In this document: one piece after another, positions 22,702 through 34,931 of the stretch
Numbering within the stretch: position 1 is the stretch's first letter
How the letters are laid out: every line of letters starts with the position of its first letter
Source: Scalesia atractyloides
Taxonomy: Eukaryota > Streptophyta > Magnoliopsida > Asterales > Asteraceae
DNA length: 64,000 nucleotides
Direction: 5' to 3'
Assembly: GCA_947069175.1 (NCBI GenBank)
Contig: CAMTDV010000009.1
Span: 9,247,663 to 9,311,662 of the forward strand
Made by a program: the position numbers and the translations under genes
Notes under the pieces: model-generated
The model's input: only the letters and a program-made list of their open reading frames with translations
The model's database searches: none
Told to the model about the DNA's origin: nothing

Positions 22702-23970
22702 TTCTCGTTTTTTTTGTTTTGTTTTTGTAGAATGGAATCTTCTAGATTCAACCTTGTAAATGTCGTTGCTCCATTTGACCCTGGGGCACATTATCTTTTT
22801 TGGGGTAGTTTTAGCAATCTGGTGGATTCGAAAGGTGACATGAGGCTTCTTAGAGGGATTTTAATGAAGTACGAGAGATGGATTGAAGTTTTCCGGGTTG
22901 TTTGTTGGTTCTATCATGGCTACTTTTAACTCTTGTATTAGAAGCAATGCCTTATTTGAATTTAACATAGGAGGAAATAGATATAATTAGATGGACGGTG
23001 ATGGTAAGAGCTTACGCAACTTGACTTATTTTTAGCATGTTAGAACTTTTGGATCGTCGGGCTGGGCGGCTACCTCAGTGACTGCCATGCCTGGACGTCA
23101 TTCAGATCGTTACTCTATTCTTCTAGCCACAGGGTACCATGATTATGGGCCCACTGCCTTTCATATTTTTCAATTCATTGTTGTTGAATAGTGTGTGCAA
23201 ATATATAGGGAAATTATGAGAAGAAATCACATATTAGTTAAGAAAACTATGAAACCCAAATGAATGGACCTCTTTTGCCACATGTTACACATTTTCTGTT
23301 AGAAATGTAACAGCTAGACATGTGTAACATGTACGAAACATACTTTTTGTAATAGGTCTGCAACATGTACTGAAAAGACACTTTTTATAACAGATTCAAT
23401 CTCCACCCTTGATTGTTTTGAATGGATGGTTGTGATGAGGTTTCTAAAGTTTTTGTAACTCACATGAGTTTTCTTTCTATCCCTCACCAATATTTATCTA
23501 TGTGTGTGTTAAGATTTCACACAAATGGTTTTTTAGGGCCTCTAACTACTAAACTACACATAATAGGCAAGTGTACTCATTGTATTATATGCGAGTGATA
23601 AGATCCGAATATCAATCTATGGACACATAGTGCAACTCTTGATACAAAATCTCTATCAATATTTGGCTAACCACCCTTAGATCATAAAGAAAATCCTAGC
23701 CAAACCTACTTAGACTTGGAACCACTTAGAAACTAATGAACTACTGCACCTTACTTCAATAAATCCAAAGAATGAGTAGGAAAGATCCTAACAAATTCTT
23801 AAACCCTTATATTCAAATTTAATCCTATGGTAGCTCACCTAACTAACTAGTTATATATCTGATTCATCTATCACATAGTCTGATTCAAGCCATGCATTGC
23901 AACACACTGTCAACAACCAAAAAATGGTTCTATCATTGATCAACTAACAAAGCCACACGGATCAAAGGAT
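22702..23970. other. Intergenic DNA, nothing firm
   Basis: A short frame starting at 22,732 (MESSRFNLVN...) directly after a T-rich AG acceptor-like stretch could be a decayed exon, but no family is recognised. The rest is AT-rich without termini. Confidence 0.35.
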
Positions 23971-25542
23971 AATAATCAATCCAACAAGGTAATCATATTC
24001 ATAAGAGTAAAAATTAGGATTTTTACTAAAATTAACAAAGATTCATAAGCAAGTCAAACATTCACATCAAACAATATAAAAAGTCATCTAAACCTAGATG
24101 ACACAAACGAGTTTAGCTACTCATCTTTATAAACAACAACAATTAGAATAGACCTAGATGACACAAACGCGTTTAGCTGCTCATCTTTATAAACAACAAC
24201 AATTAGAAAAGAAAAGAGAACGTCATATAAATAGATACATAAAACTGTTAAAACAACTTGATCTTTACAATCTTCAATCCTTAGCACGAATCTACATGAA
24301 AGCTTTGATCCTAGCCTCTAGGTTCTAACAGTGGGTTCAGAGGTCAATTCATCTTTAAAATGTAGCCATCGAGATCATTAAATAGGTAAAAATTAGGGTT
24401 TCTCGAGCTTAGACTTTTACAAAACATTTGAGATGGATACATGTAAAACTAGGCGCGAGTTGAAAAATCAAAGTCTAAATCATAAGTTCAAAACAATTAA
24501 AAAACACCCAATTATTCGACTATGATATTTAATAACCAAGTGTGGTGGTTTGTGTATGTTTATTTTTATATTTTTATAATGAACTTTGTGATTTGGCTAA
24601 GTTTTATGCGTATAAATAACCGAAATATCATGGTTCGCTAGATTTGTATTCATTTTCCCCTTTCAGTTTGCTATCAATGAAAATCAATTTCATATGTGTT
24701 CGACGCTTGAGGGAAAAGAGAAAATAGTTAGAAAACGAATTTCTCTCAGGCAATGTGAAAAAAGTTTGGTCACAATAGTGATTTATTTTTTACCACCAAA
24801 ATTGATGGCTATTTTTTTAAGGTGGTTCAAATTTAAGGATACTAGTGGTATGAAAACCGGCGCGTTGCTTCATCTCGTTATGTTACAGCACCGACGTACG
24901 TTATAACAACCGAAAAAGGAGAAACAACTAAATAAAAAATCGTGATATGACCAAAAGAATATTAACATGTGATCTACATCAACTGAAAACAATTGTTAGG
25001 TAGGAATTGGTTCGGTTCATCAAGGTACCACCACGATATTGGCATGCACTCATATAATATATACAAAACAAAATGTACACTCTATTTTGAATGCAATAAA
25101 AAAACAAAATGTACACTCTAATTTAAATACGACTCTGCTCTGAACAAAATTTACAACGAAACGCCTGGAAAAAATTAAGCATAGTTACAAATTTAGTTAT
25201 TTTAAGTTAATAAACACGAATTATTTTAGAAAAATTATATAACATAATTTAATAAAACAATAAAAAAAGTTACCATGTGAAACTTTTTAATGGTTCAACC
25301 ACTATTCATTGGGTTGCTTTTTTATGATTGATAATGATAAGTGACGTTTAGACGTCTATGATACATTATGATGTATGGCAACATTAGTACCTCCTACCTA
25401 CTAGCTAAGATCTTTTCTGATTTATTCTTACCAAATATGTATCTAAAACTTAATTGGTAACAAAAGTGTTTTATTACACTACATTTTAAAAAAGTAAACT
25501 ATTAAATATGAAGAAGGCATCTTAAACGTAGTGAGTTTAAAT
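23971..25542. repeat. 1.55-kb direct repeat, left copy
   Basis: Matches 29,072-30,621 in the same orientation almost throughout. This copy has an extra tandem duplication of about 61 bp (CCTAGATGACACAAACG twice near 24,092 and 24,150). No TG/CA ends, PBS or ORF mark it as an LTR. It ends exactly where the CACTA-like element begins. Confidence 0.85.
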
Positions 25543-28500
25543 CACTAGTACACAATAAATTTGTTGGTGCTATGAGTTTTCATTTTTTTTGATGATGTGG
25601 TTTTATAAACAACCGCACCTCTAAATTTAATTTCCACCAAACTAAAGTTGACCAGCACCATTTTGAAAACACCCGTACCTTCAAAAATAAAAATAACCAT
25701 TTAAAAAAGAAAAAGAAAAACAATTTAGTAAACAGCTTGTTGCTCGGCTACCTTCTTTTTTAAAGTAACTTGAACAAGTTTCTGAATTTAAAATAATATT
25801 ATTTATTTGATAAAATAAAACCATTCTTCCCCCCCCCCCCCCACACACACAATTCACGAAAACTTATTCCCCCAAAATTTTCATCAGCAAAACCTTCTTC
25901 CCCCAAAGTTTCTTCCCAAAACCCTAACCAACCGGCGCAACCCTCTCCTCCCATACAAAACCCATGCTAAATTTCACTCCTACACAAAAGTTTCGAGCGC
26001 TTCTTCCGTGGTTGTTCTGTTTTTAATTACGCACGGAAGAATTAAGAAGAGTTGTCAGATCCTGCCGAATACGTTCCAGGTCAGTAATCCTGAATTTAGC
26101 GAACACACGACGTTGGATCTATGGGCATTATGTTCTGGTAAGTGGTTTGGAACTTCTAGGGTTTATGTCTCTGTGTGTTTGGTTTTATTTGTATTTAAAT
26201 TATTACGTTTGTTGTTAAGGAAAACGCAACTCAGGGTTAAGGTTTTTAATGGTTGGGTTTTTTTATGTGGAGTTAAATAACAACATTAATCTTGTTTATG
26301 GATTACGATTTTGGGGCTTTGTTGACATGAATTTGTTTATTAAAAATTGCTTTGTTCAATCATGCACGCTAAATGTTTGATGATATGTGTAACTAAGATT
26401 CCATGTTTTCACGTAGAGTTATTGTTGTTTGCATCTGTGTTGAAGTAATTTGTAACTCTGTTACTTAAGTATTGTTATGCATATTGTCATGAAACCAAAG
26501 ATATTTGTTAAAGTGAGTAAATAAAAAGTAGGATTGTTATCTAATGAAGAAGTAGGTGAGTTGATTGTTTGAAATTCAATTGAATTGTTATCTAATGTTG
26601 ATATTGCACGTCATCTATATTTTTTAGGTCAACAAGAAATTGGGCTATCAATGCATCATCAGCTACGGTTATTTTTCGGTCTAGTTTTTGGGTAACTTCG
26701 GGTCAAACCGATTCTTGCTCCTTCCTAGTTCAGGTTTTACATCAGACCGGATTCCGGTATATCAGGCCAGTTTATGCGGTCGGGTTCAATGATTAGGTTC
26801 GGTTAAAAAAGAACGCTCTAATGATTTTATTCAGATTCAAAGTTGGTTTGATTTGAGGACTTCGTTAATTTATGAGTCTGACCTACTTACCTTAGGTATT
26901 CTCTGAACTAGTTGGTTAGGTGTTGTTCTGTTGTGTATTGTGTTTTATTTTAGATCCCAAATCTTCTGCAGTTTCAGGTTAATTAGCTAAAGAGCCAGTT
27001 GACAATGGAGAAGAAGCCAAGTTTAGATGAAGAAAATTGGGATATTAAATCGGTAATGCTTTTAATACTTTTCACTTTTTTATCACAGATTTGTATAATT
27101 ATGTGCATGTTCAAATATAGTGTTCTGAAAATTGACTTTGAAAATGTTGGAAGATTGTTAAGTCTCTGTAATGTGTGCCTTACACGTATCATGAGATTGA
27201 AATCAAGACCTTGAATTGTTCTATTTGTATATATGTTGCTATGGTTTAGTTTACTAAATTTTAACATGATCGGAGTGAGCTATAAGCTTGGTTTTAAAAA
27301 GTGCGTCTGGGCCCGCTGAGGTGCGAGGGGCACTAAGGCGCAGGCCTCAGCGCCACAGGCTACACAAGACGCGCAGAGTAGAGGAAGCGCACCTGAGGCC
27401 CGCATTTTTGGCAAAAAAACCTCTGAGGCGTGCGCCTCCCGTATTTATCAGATTTTTGTGCAACATACTGTTTTAGATTAGGTTGTTTGGCTTATACATG
27501 TAGATAAAATCATATATAAACCTTACTTGTAGCTATATTGTTGATAGGGGATGCTAAAAACTAGGATATATGAAAAATTATAAAATCATCTTGCGCCTCG
27601 GCCCTCTGATATGAAAAGTCCACTACTTTTACGCTTTGCGCTTCGCGCCTTGGTTCTAGACCTCGTCGCTTTTCTGTGCTTTTTGCTTTTTAAAACCACG
27701 TATAAGTTGGAATTCTAATCACTTTTCATACACTTAGAATTCCATATTATGCTAATGTCTCACAACAAAAAATAAATGAATTAACCAAGTTTGAATAAGT
27801 AAGCATTAATTTTGATTTTTAACGAAAATGCATGGATATTATCATGTCAAAATGATGACATGGCTGATAGGCAAAAAGGTTTCGGTATCTTTGACCAACA
27901 TGTGATCTAAACACCACATCCAAAATGAACATTTCATAGTATATAAGTTTCCTGTTCATATTTTTTTGTTAATTGCGTTATTCACTGGATTTAGCGAGTG
28001 AACTCTTTTCGTCTCATTTTATTACTTGAGGCAGGTGTTGTTGGCAAGAAAATTAGAACCATGATGGATTGAAATGTAAATACCACATACAAAAGCTGAA
28101 AAGGTACTAGCTTCATTTCTTCTTATATTCGTGCCTTCTTTATTCTTCTTGGTTCTAATAACCTTTAATTATTGAAGCAGGTTGAAATATTAAAAGAGAC
28201 GCAGCCCTCAAAGATTTTGCGGCAACGCTAAAATTGATTCACAAGGCGTTTAATGGCCCAGAATGAAATCGCTAAAAGCATCATGGTTAGCCCAAATTCT
28301 ACCATATAATAGTTTTTTTCAACTTTTACCATATGATAGTTATTTTATCTCTAACGGTTTAAATATAAGCTTGCGTGTACATATGCGTATGTAGTATATG
28401 TACATATGTGTGTGTGTTAGTATAAAACTAGATTAAACGTAAACATGTCAAATTCGGAAAACATGTACATATTATCCCAAAGTGTATTAGCACTATTAGT

Positions 28501-29071
28501 TTTATATTTTTAAGCTTCATATTGTTAATGTCACCTTATGTTTTGTTAGGTGGTTTCTACTGATCGGCTTGCAAGGTTTGATGAAGTGGGTTTGGGTTGC
28601 AAAGTGTATGTAGATGGCGGGTTGATGTTGTCGGGCTACAAACTTTTTTTGAGTTTTCTTTGGAAAACATGTACATTTCTCAAACGGTATACGTTTTGTA
28701 TTTCATTCGAAAACATAGACCTTTTAGAACACGTGTTTAATTATAAATGTAGTTTTTTTGTATGTTATTTTTATGTTTAGCCATATATAAAATATTTTTG
28801 TCTGTGGATATTTATTGGGAAATATAAATGAAATTTCCTGGAAATGATAGAATTAATAAAACATATTTTTCCTGGTGTAAAAACAAAATGGTGCTTGTTG
28901 AATAAATGATGCGGCCATTTGTCAAACAATTATATTTTTTTAGTGGTGCGGTCTAGGGTAATAAAAGGTGTGGTCTTCCAACCCGCACCTTCAAACAATG
29001 TTATTTAATGGTGCCCATATACTTAACGCGGGCTACCCACCGCATTTGTAAAACAATTTCACCGCACCTTC
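25543..29071. mobile_element. CACTA-like element, right end missing
   Basis: The left end CACTAGTACACAATAAAT has the CACTA terminus. Subterminal words AACCGCACCT/CCGTACCTT near 25,600-25,680 recur near 28,880-29,070 with GGTGCGG, as in the subterminal arrays of En/Spm-type elements. The right end stops at ACCGCACCTTC without a TAGTG terminus. The interior (25,850-28,780) has no transposase. A CT-rich, CCCTAA-containing stretch around 25,860-25,980 and the small frames at 26,008-26,280 and 28,550-28,780 could be captured gene pieces. Confidence 0.55.
27287..27700. mobile_element. GC-rich 414-bp MITE nested in the CACTA-like element
   Basis: The ends CTTGGTTTTAAAAAG and, inverted, CGTGGTTTTAAAAAG match at 14 of 15 positions. 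A 6-bp TATAAG is duplicated on both sides (27,281-27,286 and 27,701-27,706). The interior has many GCGCCT/AGGCGC words, a type seen widely in plants. The frame at 27,288-27,476 is a by-product of its base composition. Confidence 0.7.
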
Positions 29072-30621
29072 AATAATCAATCCAACAAGGTAATCATATT
29101 CATAAGAGTAAAAATTAAGATTTTACTAAAATTAACAAAGATTCATAAGCAAGTTAAACATTCACATCAAACAATATAAAAAGTCATCTAAACCTAGATG
29201 ACACAAACGAGTTTAGCTACTCATCTTTATAAACAACAACAATTAGAATAGAAAAGAGAACGTCATATAAATAGATAGATAAAAATGTTAAAACAACTTG
29301 ATCTTTACAATCTTCAACCCCTAGCACGAATCTACATGAAAGCTTTGATCCTAGCCTCTAGGTTCTTCACTTTTCTCCTCAGATTACTTCTAACAGTCGG
29401 TTAAGAGGTCAATTCATCTTTAAAATGTAGCCATCGAGATCATTAAATAGGTAAAAATTAGGGTTTCTCGAGCTTAGACTTTTACAAAACATTTGAGATG
29501 GATACATGTAAAACTAGGCACGAGTTGAAAAATCAAAGTCTAAATCATAAGTTCAAAACAATTAAAAAACACCCAATGATTCGACTATGATACTTAATAA
29601 CCAAGTATGGTGGTTTGTGTATGTTTATTTTTATATTTTATAATGAACTTTGTGATTTGGCTAAGTTTTATGCGTATAAACAACTGAAATAACCGAAATA
29701 TCATGGTTCGCTAGATTTGTATTCATTTTCCCCTTTCAGTTTGCTATCAATGAAAATCAATTTCATATCTGTTCGACGCTTGAGGGAAAGGAGAAAATAG
29801 TTTGAAAACGAATTTCTCATAGGCAATGTGAAAAAAGTTTGGCCACAATAGTGATTTATTTTTACCACCAAAATTAATGGCTATTTTTTTAAGGTGGTTC
29901 AAATTTAAGGATACTAGTGGTATGAAAACCGGCGCGTTGCTTCATCTCGTTATGTTACAGCACCGGCGTACGTTATAACAACCGAAAAAGGAGAAACAAC
30001 TAAATAAAAATCATGATATGACCAAAAGAATATTAACATGTGATCTACATCGATTGAAAACAATTGTTAGGTAGGAATTGGTTCGGTTCATCAAGGAACC
30101 ACCACGATATTGGCATGCACTCATATAATATATACAAAACAAATGTACACTCTATTTTGAATGCAATAAAAAAACAAAATGTACACTCTAATTTAAATGC
30201 GACTCTGCTCTAAACAAAATTTACAACGAAACGCCTGGAAAAAATTAAGCATAGTTACAAATTTAGTTATTTTAAGTTAATAAACACGAATTATTTTAGA
30301 AAATTATGTAGCATAATTTAATAAAACACTAAAAAAAAGTTGCCATGTGGAAACTTCTTAATGGTTCAACCACTATTCATTGGGTTTCTTTTTTATTATG
30401 ATTGATAATGATAATGATAAGTGGCGTTTAAACCCGGATATAATACATTATGATGTATGGCAATATTAGTACCTCCTACCTAACTAAGATCTTTTTTGAT
30501 TTATTCTTACCACATATGTATCTAAAACTTAATTGGTAACAAAAGAGTTTTATTACACTACATTTTAAAAAAGTAAACTATTAAATATGAAGAATGCATC
30601 TTAAACGTAGTGAGTTTAAAT
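29072..30621. repeat. 1.55-kb direct repeat, right copy
   Basis: Counterpart of 23,971-25,542. It carries several small indels, for example an added TTCTTCACTTTTCTCCTCAG segment near 29,365, and lacks the 61-bp tandem duplication of the left copy. After GAGTTTAAAT it continues into unrelated DNA (ATTCTTTAG). Confidence 0.85.
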
Positions 30622-32400
30622 ATTCTTTAGTTTAAGACATTATTCTCTAAGCAAGAATTTAAATTGGCCTTACGACAATATGTATAATTTGGTTAGAAGA
30701 GTGATGTAGCTATTTTAATAAATTTAATTTATTATGTATCAACTATAATTTTTATTATGTATCAACTATAATACAAACCAATGATTGGTATAGCTTGCAA
30801 TGCAAGTATAGTAATATATATTATATGTATTAACTATTGTATAGCATCTTGTATATGTCAACTTTAAGGGAAAAATGACTTGCTATTGATTACTGGGAGT
30901 TATACTCGTTAATTTTGAATACATTGCCAAGGGTTTTCTTTGTATTTTTATTAGGTTGAATAATTATACAAGGACAGGCTAAACTTTTAACATGTTACAA
31001 CCTATCAATTTGTGTATGATATGTTTAACATGCTTACAACTTATTTATAACACGTCATTTCTTTCACATGTTTGACTGGTTTAGATAAGTGGGTTAAAGG
31101 GTTGTGTTATCGACTAAAGTATTTCTGAGTTAGGGTTGATGTCTTTGACACAAACAAATATATACATTGCATTCATGTTCCAAAAGTTAAACCCGCTAGC
31201 CTGACATGATTGCCACCGTTGTTCCTAGTCTTTAAAAGGATCATTAATCTTCTCTCCACTGCAGGTAAAAACCAGTACCTTTACTACTTAACTCTAATGC
31301 GGTAGAGATCATGGTGTTAGTTCTCTCTAATCTATCTAGAGATTAACACTCACAACTAACAACATAATTGTTTGAAATGATAATAACAATAACAACACTC
31401 ATACACTTCCACCTTGTTAATCTTTGATCTCTCTTCTAATATAGTAATATTACAAGAGTTTAAGGAGTTATAGATCACTAAAGATGAATAAGAATTTAGA
31501 GTTTAAGGAGTTAAAGATCACTTCCACCTTGCTAATCTTTGATCTCTCTTTTAATATTGCATCTTGTATGTTGAAGTTTTATAGTATCGGAATTATCTTC
31601 ATCATAGGTTACATGACGTAAAATGAAACCCGATGTGCCATAAGATCTAGACACGCACCCTCAATGATTAGACGAGGGACCAAGAAAAACACAATCCATA
31701 GACCGGGGTGCGAGCTTGTGGGGTGTTGTAGCCATTACAAAAAGTTGGATAGCACAAGTGACCAACCAAACACATGTAGTTACAGTTATGTAGGTCAGAA
31801 AGAAACCAAAGAGCATAAAAAAATGCCCTACATGACTGTGATAGGAAATGATACTCTAATATAACAAAAAAGAGCAATATTAAAGGTACCCTAAAAGTAC
31901 TAAATCAATTTAAAATGTAATATTGATCAATGATGATCGTGCTATAGCTGTGTTTAATAAGATGGTATTATAGTAATAGTATATTATAGAGAAAATAATG
32001 AAATGGTTAAACTAATTAAACTTTAGATTTTCATAAGGTTGAGTGGCCCGAAAATTTGGAGGCAGGAAACTGGGAACGCACAATTGACTCGTTCTTTTTC
32101 TTTCTTTGTTGTTTTACTCGGTCAAATTATTTTATTTTATTTTAATTAAAACGGTAGCATTAAAAAAAGAACTATATGTAGCTCGCAAGCTCTCTATATA
32201 TATATATATATCTTACATGAGATACATATATGTACCTCATGAGCTACACATATATAGGATTAGGATCAAATGAGAACTAAAGGGAGATTTGAGAACTGAG
32301 AGACCTGCTATCAACAAAGCAAATTTAAAAAAAAATCTTACTTTCATTTATATGTTACTAATCTTTACCCAAATAAGAGAATTCAATAAGAAAAATATAT
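30622..32400. other. Intergenic DNA with a small direct repeat
   Basis: A segment containing CTTGTTAATCTTTGATCTCTC at about 31,410 recurs at about 31,525, with AGTTTAAGGAGTTA words between. No gene recognised. Confidence 0.4.
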
Positions 32401-32433
32401 AGATCGACGGGTTAGATATATGTACATCATAAG

Positions 32434-32439
<6 letters not shown>

Positions 32440-32505
<66 letters not shown>
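32440..32505. repeat. (TA)n-(TG)n microsatellite
   Basis: An uninterrupted TA run of about 46 bases passes into TG repeats to about 32,505. Frames across it are artefacts. Confidence 0.95.
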
Positions 32506-33521
32506 ATGTGCGTGCACCCGCGCATTCACATGATACATATACGACACACACATATATGCTTATAATACTAACCTTATAATTGGAAAAAAAATTGATTGTT
32601 TGATAGTGTTTCTCTTCTTTTTCTCATTACTTTGTTGTTGTTGTTCTTTTGTAAACTACACCCTATACACATGTAAGAGAATGTTCAATTCAGAAAACAA
32701 ATTAATGCAAGAAGATCAATAAGAAAATAAACAATCTCAATCTTAATAATTTATATAAAAATAAGAAAATTGTTGAAAATGTAATGTCTATTTATCTATC
32801 TTAAAATAAAAAAAATATAAGATTTTTTTATTTATATAACCTACACATTTCCTAATTAAGCATAGATATACTATCTACACATCCTATATGAACTATAAAA
32901 AAAATTAACCATTTAGGTTTGTTCTTACAGCACTAAAACCCTACTATAAAATGAACATCTCTCTCTTCCCTCCCCTCCTCCTCTCTCTCTTGATCTTTTA
33001 TATATATATATATATGATAAGAGAAAAGATTCTTATTTGAGAAACATTTTATACCACATATTTTCTCCAATTCTATATTTTTTACTTTTAAATCCTAATC
33101 GTACGCTTTAAGAGGTTTTTTTCTAATATACACATCTATGTATCTTGTCAATTCTTAAACTATATATATGTGTATAGTAAGAAACATATATGTATAATAC
33201 TTATTTTTCAACTTTATACACGTATTTTACACATATATACACTAGAAAAAACATATTTAGAATCATACTCTTCCTTTGTATACATATATCTACAATCATT
33301 TATATACATTTGTAAGTATATGTACATTATCAAACATAGATGTAATACTTATGTTTCAATTTTAAACACGTATACACATATGTATATACCCTCAAAAAAA
33401 CTTGACAGAAAAAGTTACGATTTAAAAAAAAATGTATTTTTTTTTTGTTGCATGTTTGCTTAGGGAAAATGTGTGGTTGAGAATGTTTCTCAATTAGCCT
33501 AGTACTTCTCGCACAATCCTA

Positions 33522-33523
33522 AT

Positions 33524-33554
<31 letters not shown>

Positions 33555-33562
33555 ATATATAT
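33522..33562. repeat. (AT)n with (GTAT)n core
   Basis: AT dinucleotides around ATGTATGTATGTATAT; adjacent to an ACTATAGGATGAGGATCA sequence that recurs in similar form beside other TA tracts. Confidence 0.85.
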
Positions 33563-33771
33563 ACTATAGGATGAGGATCATTACAGAACACTAATTATTA
33601 TGAGAACAAAAAGAACAACTCTAAATCACTAAATATTGGGATTTAAGATTCATAATTTTTAAATTTTATGTTTCTTACATTCATATGTGTATTATATACA
33701 CATAAAAAAATCTTATATTTTTACCCACACATAGTCTACATATATGTAGGTAATTTAACCTACACATAACC

Positions 33772-33772
<1 letters not shown>

Positions 33773-33818
<46 letters not shown>
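33773..33818. repeat. (AT)n microsatellite
   Basis: About 46 bases of AT repeats, preceded by two copies of TAACCTACA/ATGTAGGTAA words. Confidence 0.95.
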
Positions 33819-33821
<3 letters not shown>

Positions 33822-33985
33822 ATATGAAAACTGAAAATTTTTCATATTTTGTTTTGAATTCTAGTGTAAGAAACCATAAATCTTACATTTGTAACATTTT
33901 TATTTACTTTTTAGGATTGAAAAAATGGGTGATTCACTTTGTTCTGTGTGTTCTCGCAATATTTAGTGTTCCGCATAGAACCTTC

Positions 33986-33989
<4 letters not shown>

Positions 33990-34046
<57 letters not shown>
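33990..34046. repeat. (TA)n microsatellite
   Basis: About 56 bases of TA, followed by GGAGAGGGATAGAAAG. Confidence 0.95.
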
Positions 34047-34140
34047 AGAGGGATAGAAAGAAAATCCACTTGAGTTAAGAAAACCCAAGAAAACCTTATG
34101 TAACATCTTTTTTTTTGTAAAAAAATTAGGGAATGTAAAT

Positions 34141-34931
34141 AACATGCTTAGGAACCTCCAAAAGTGAGAGAAGTGATTTTAGAGGAAAGGTGCAAGTTTA
34201 CAAGATGAAACCCATCACGTATTTATACTTGAAGAGGATCAAGGAGATGATTCAAGGTGTTTAGAGACCTCTTAGGATGATTACAAGTGTTAGTGAGGTG
34301 TCAAGACTAGGAGAAATGGTGGCAAAACGAGCTAGGTGTCATGTTGTGAGGTTATGCTTGATGAAAAAGCATTTTTCTATCTGCAGATGCCTATACGGAC
34401 CGTAAGGGTCCAGGCATACGGTCGTAAGGACCTGGTCAGCATACAAAACTTTCATTTGTTGGCAGCTTTGGCCCTTGGACTTATTTCGTCGCGTTTTGTC
34501 ACCCGTAACCCTTTTAACCAAATTTCTAGGCTTAATAAAGGTGTTAAGGCATATGTGACTTGGATTTTGTCCGGAAATATCATGGATGTTGGTTCGTTCG
34601 GTTGTACGGTTACGCGTTTCGCAAAAATGCGTAAAACACTTTAACGAACACGAAAATGATCCAAATTTCGCAACGATTGACATTCTTGCATTCTTATCAA
34701 TAAAATACAAAGTTTTATTGAATACAAAATGTTTGGACTTGTATATGGAGTTCGTATTTAAAATACGAGAATCGGCAGACTTTCGTAGTTTGCCGAAATT
34801 AGTCCCTGAACTTGTAAACTATCGTATTTTAACATTTAATGGCATAAAGCCTTACATGATCAATACTAGGCAAACCCGAGAGTATGATTGAATATCATAA
34901 AGCTATTGGTTTTTTAAAAGGTCACTCAGAG
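34141..34931 (-). repeat. Part of an older long LTR, left of the nested solo LTR
   Basis: The sequence parallels the last third of the solo LTR that interrupts it: a CCTCCAAAAGTGAGAG-type segment, TATTTATA, AGGTGTC and GGTCACTCAGAG occur in the same order as at 37,590-38,060. It continues at 38,238 after the insertion. The left boundary is not defined. Confidence 0.55.

Noticed and set aside
22732..22929. Possible exon MESSRFNLVNVVAPFD
   Set aside because: No family recognised, no partner exons nearby; kept only as a remark.
27288..27476. Arg-rich 62-codon frame
   Set aside because: Lies wholly within a GC-rich MITE with TIRs and a 6-bp duplication.
33824..34145. Frames ending in long Tyr-Ile runs on both strands
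   Set aside because: Produced by translation of TA microsatellites.
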